Part shown: piece after piece, positions 60,622-64,000 of the stretch
Layout of the letters: every line of letters starts with the position of its first letter
How positions within the stretch are numbered: position 1 is the first letter of the stretch
NCBI GenBank assembly: GCA_023078555.1
Contig: CM041198.1
Coordinates: forward strand, 832,856-896,855
Reading direction: 5' to 3'
Length of the DNA stretch: 64,000 nucleotides
Source of the DNA: Ulva prolifera
Taxonomy: Eukaryota; Chlorophyta; Ulvophyceae; Ulvales; Ulvaceae
Program-made: the position numbers and the translations under genes
Notes under the pieces: model-generated
Seen by the model: only the letters and a program-made list of their open reading frames with translations
Databases searched by the model: none
Told to the model about the DNA's origin: nothing

Positions 60622-63600
60622 TTTAAAGGCTCAGCAACCTGCATCAAAGCTCATCATACAGTCTCAAGACTCATGGGCTCCTGTGTCTGTGTTTGACTGG
60701 CCAAACAGGCACGTTGGAACTTCAAGCCTGTGGCAGACTGTCGCCCATAACATGCGAGTTGCACCGGCACATTGTTGTGGGAAAACACAAGCTATCCATA
60801 TAACAAGCCGCAATGCAACGATTACTTGTCGATCAGTGGATTCCATCGGGTCAATGAGGTACCGGCGACAAGCACCGTTCGCAGTGAACGCGGCGATCTC
60901 TGAGGCGAACCTGGCACGTCGTGGGACCAAGCAGATTCGTCCGGGATCAAATCATGCGCGTCCCCGCAGAGATCAACAAGTATACCTTGTTCTGACGTAC
61001 TGGGTGGGTACGATTTATCACGAGTGGTGAAGCATGCGATGTGAGAGATTCGATTGAGCTGGGGCGCCATCTGCCACAGGTTGGTGGCGCGCCATGGCGC
61101 AGCAATTCTGGCCGAGCGCACGCACTTGCGTCAGCCTTACGCCCGGATTCGCTCAAACTGACCCCAACCTAAGCCCGTCCGAGTGGCACTGATAACAGTG
61201 GCTGCCTCTCCAATTGCTCCACAAGAGGCTCCCCTCCGCTCCCCCCTTCCCCCACCCGGCGTAGTCACATCGATGCAACATCAAACATGCGCGTCACAAA
61301 GACAATGACAGAGATGCAGGTATCACCACATGCACGAACGACGTCCACACTAGATAGTTCTCAGTTCACCAGCAGCAAAAGACCACCTCATAGCAAGACA
61401 TTGCGTAGCGTGCCCACAAGAATTCCATAAGAAGTCAACTCCCACTCAACACAGCAATACCCGCACCGCCACAACTCCATTTCCCCACGCACTTCCACAG
61501 CAGCTTCATCCACGAGCAGCCCCATGTATATATGCTGGCATATGCCCCGCGAGATGCAGCTTTTAGAACCCCTCAGAAAATTCCTGAAGTCAATGCAGCG
61601 TTCTAGCCATTGGGGTTCTCACCGAGAACTCTCGGCTTCGCACCTGCAAAGTTTCTGAGTCTGTCGGTGTGGGACTGGCCACGAGGGTCACATAGTGCGC
61701 GGGGCACATACGTGCCCGGAAAGGCGGTGTGGGTGCTGCATGCTTGGATGATGCGGTGGCTGAGAGCCGATCTGGACGGCCTCAGCACGCAGCACACGGC
61801 ATGAAACGCCTGAGGCAGAGAGCTCGTGCTTTCGCATGGCTGCATGCGTTGTACGGCCGCGGAGCAGGGCGGCAGAGCGCGAGAGGAGGAAATTCTGCCG
61901 TTCTGCCGGTATTGTCGCCACGTGGTGGCGGAGGCCTTGGGCGGTTGTGATGGAGAGTGAATGCGGTCGCAATTTTTGTTGTCAGCAGATGCCACAATCG
62001 AGCACGGGCAGCTTCATGCGTGTCGTTTCCGTTGGTGTGACCGGAGGTGTAGTGACGGGGAGCAGCGTGGTGACCGCCGTGGTCTGCTGTTTGGGGTGCT
62101 CTAGGGCAGGCATGCGTTGGGGCGCAGGCTCAGGGGATATTCCATACACGTGTGGCCGCTTCAGCCTGCATTTCTCAGGTGCTGTGTATCTACAGGCAGG
62201 TAGTACTGCCTGTTTGGAGGACTGCCTGACTGCACGTGCTGTCTCGCCGGTTGGTCCGTCGCAGGTGGCTTACCGCTTGAGGGGGGGGGTTCGCGGTGCC
62301 ATCAGTCGCTCAGCCATCACAATTACTGTTACGCAGTACAGCAATGCAGTGACACCACTTTCCCTGTACTCAGGCTACGGCGGGTACATTGATGCTGGAG
62401 GGCGCCCAGCAATCATGAAAGTCGCCACAAACATGCCCGGACAATTCGCGATCAGCGGTGCAAGACACCAAACCAGTCAATGCATGACCCAAAGGCAAGC
62501 ATGCACATCGGATGTTTTTCCTTCAAAAGAGATTATGGAGGTCGTGCTCGCAGCGAAACGCGTGTGTTTGGATCCATGTGCAAGGGTGGTCCTCCTGGAT
62601 GACGCTGCCTTTGCTGCCCTACACGAACTCCTGCTCAGGATATCATGCCGCCCGCCAGTTTGCTATTCGACAGTACATTTCCCTGTGACCCGTGCTCCAC
62701 TTTTGTTTCCTGCTGTCGCTGTATTGTTGCCCGGATGATGCTTCCCGATCGCCCTTCCATACGACGCGATTCGGGAGGTAACGCTCTACCCGCAACTCTT
62801 GCGGCACACAAAGCATCCATAAATCATTCATGAACTTGTCATGTGGCTGCAATGCATTATGCTTTCCAAGACATCAGGCGAAGAAACTGGCAGTGGTGGC
62901 CAAGGTGGCCCAGATGGCATACCACTGTGCACCAGTTATATTACAGGCGTGCAGCAAGTCGATCATAAATTGATCCGTGGAGAGCACATTCTGCGGATTT
63001 TTCTCACATGTGATCGCGCGTTGTCATCGAAGCCGCTATGTGTGCCATTGCTAATGTTTGACGTGAGACAATTCGGTCTTTGAGTCTGGACCTTCTGATG
63101 CAGCTGAAGCGTGCATCTTCAATGTATCCTTGCAGGTGGCTTTTGTACAGATTTTGGATATTGTCCTCTTTTTCGCTTCAGCGGATCTAATTTATCCAGG
63201 TGCGCCTGGATTCAGCCACGCTGCAAAAAACATCGAACAGCTCTTGTGTGCTGTAAATATGAACACATGCACTTACAAGGTTCTTTGCTACATCATACAC
63301 CATCTGAATATGCGCTTTCACGCCCAACATTGTGGTACATCACCTTGCAATGCAGCAACGCTCGGCTGAGTGGAAATGGCTCCGACGCCCGCAACAATCG
63401 CCCTGGCGTACATTAAACAATGCAAGCCAGTGCTCAGGTGTGTTCTGAAGCTTGTTGAAGGATCGCAGCGATTGCAATTCGTGTCTCTGAGTGATCTCGA
63501 GATCTGTGTCCAGAGGAGAGGTGAGCAAGGTCGCATACCTGATGCACGCCTACGCGACGCTGAGCGACTGCACCTTGATCGGTTTGGATGAGAGACCAAG

Positions 63601-63856
63601 TGTGCAACCCTGGACAGCCCATGTATGAGCCGAGTGATGTCTTTGGCAGTGAACCAATTATGGAGCCTCCACAGTCCCGCCACTGCCAAGAAAGGGCAAA
63701 TGCCTGGCCTGCATTAGCACATTCTAAGAACGCATTCTGGGTCTGTAATTTCTCATATATTCCATCAGTTGGACTGTATTTTAACATCATCAGAACGCCT
63801 CGTGGCCTCAAGAGACATAGAATAGTGCAGGGGATGTGAGTGCGCAGGAGGTCGAA
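60622..63856. other. Gene-poor region at the 3' end of the window
   Basis: About 3.2 kb. 61150-61560 is C/A/T-rich with no open structure. A 300-codon open frame at 61836-62738 (+) has odd composition and is not recognised. Possible exons of the gene that starts at the window edge may lie at 63.1-63.6 kb but could not be joined. Confidence 0.4.
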
Positions 63857-64000
63857 ATGCCAGCAGAATTAGAAAAGCAGGACTTTACATCGCTGCACTA
63901 CCGCACACCACACGGTGCATTGATCGAACTTGCTGTGATGCGAGCTGACAATGAGCTCCTGCTTCATTGGGCCGGTCGTGACGTGGACAACACACATGAA
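63857..64000 (+). CDS. 5' part of a gene running off the window, perhaps a starch-related CBM45 protein
   Basis: After an acceptor-like GTGCGCAG, an open frame with ATG 63857 reads MPAELEKQDFTSLHYRTPHG, then ALIELAVMRADNELLLHWAG and RDVDNTHE, open to the end. The pattern (L/I)E(L/V)xV...LLLHWxG resembles the start of CBM45 starch-binding modules of glucan, water dikinases. This is a weak hint from one motif. The exon could also extend upstream in frame to 63848. Confidence 0.35.
   Translation, partial: MPAELEKQDFTSLHYRTPHGALIELAVMRADNELLLHWAGRDVDNTHE

Noticed and set aside
61836-62738. 300-codon plus-strand open frame as a real protein
   Set aside because: The composition is mixed basic/Cys-rich then hydrophobic, there is no recognisable motif, it overlaps open frames on both strands, and it contains a G homopolymer. 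Probably chance.

Overview
This window reads as nuclear DNA of a green alga, most likely a trebouxiophyte (Coccomyxa/Trebouxia-like; lineage is inference). Genes sit on both strands and are broken by many GT-AG introns, mostly about 60-400 bp. The recognisable proteins are plant/algal types: a Sip1/raffinose-synthase family enzyme, a plant-style pfkB kinase and an HD2-like nucleoplasmin-fold protein. Several genes are followed by TGTAA, the usual chlorophyte poly(A) signal. I joined exons by reading frame, intron phase and protein similarity. Where I list exons, the lengths sum to an uninterrupted frame.

Layout. 1-2.4 kb: sparse, one possible small membrane protein (+). 2.4-10.3 kb: Sip1/raffinose-synthase-like gene (-) whose 3.55-kb intron encloses a complete MAD1-like spindle-checkpoint gene on the opposite strand (6860-9708, +). 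10.3-14.3 kb: gene-poor, C/A-rich repeats. 14.3-16.7 kb: pfkB kinase (+). 17.5-19.6 kb: nucleoplasmin-fold/HD2-like nuclear protein (-). 19.6-24.2 kb: repeats, a retroelement relic, a 33-base poly-G run and a (GT)29 tract between inverted repeat copies. 24.2-25.5 kb: CFAP298, an axonemal dynein assembly factor (+). 26.6-29.3 kb: saccharopine-dehydrogenase-like oxidoreductase (-). 30.3-35.1 kb: large, mostly disordered protein ending in a GIY-YIG-like domain (-). 36.4-40.5 kb: CCDC57-like coiled-coil protein (-). 40.5-49.3 kb: gene-poor, repeats, one doubtful small gene.

The most notable part is 49.3-60.6 kb. It holds an intron-containing C7-cyclitol (2-epi-5-epi-valiolone) synthase-like gene, then a gene encoding an O-methyltransferase fused in frame to a short-chain dehydrogenase, then an inverted standalone paralogue of that methyltransferase. 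Synthase plus methyltransferase-oxidoreductase is the two-enzyme set that makes the sunscreen compound gadusol from sedoheptulose 7-phosphate in fish. The same synthase and methyltransferase families open mycosporine biosynthesis. The paralogue has an exon 2 identical in protein to the fusion gene's exon 2, while its neighbouring exons have diverged, which suggests gene conversion. The window ends inside the start of another gene (+).

The two cilium-related genes, CFAP298 and the CCDC57-like protein, suggest that this alga keeps, or recently had, a flagellated stage.
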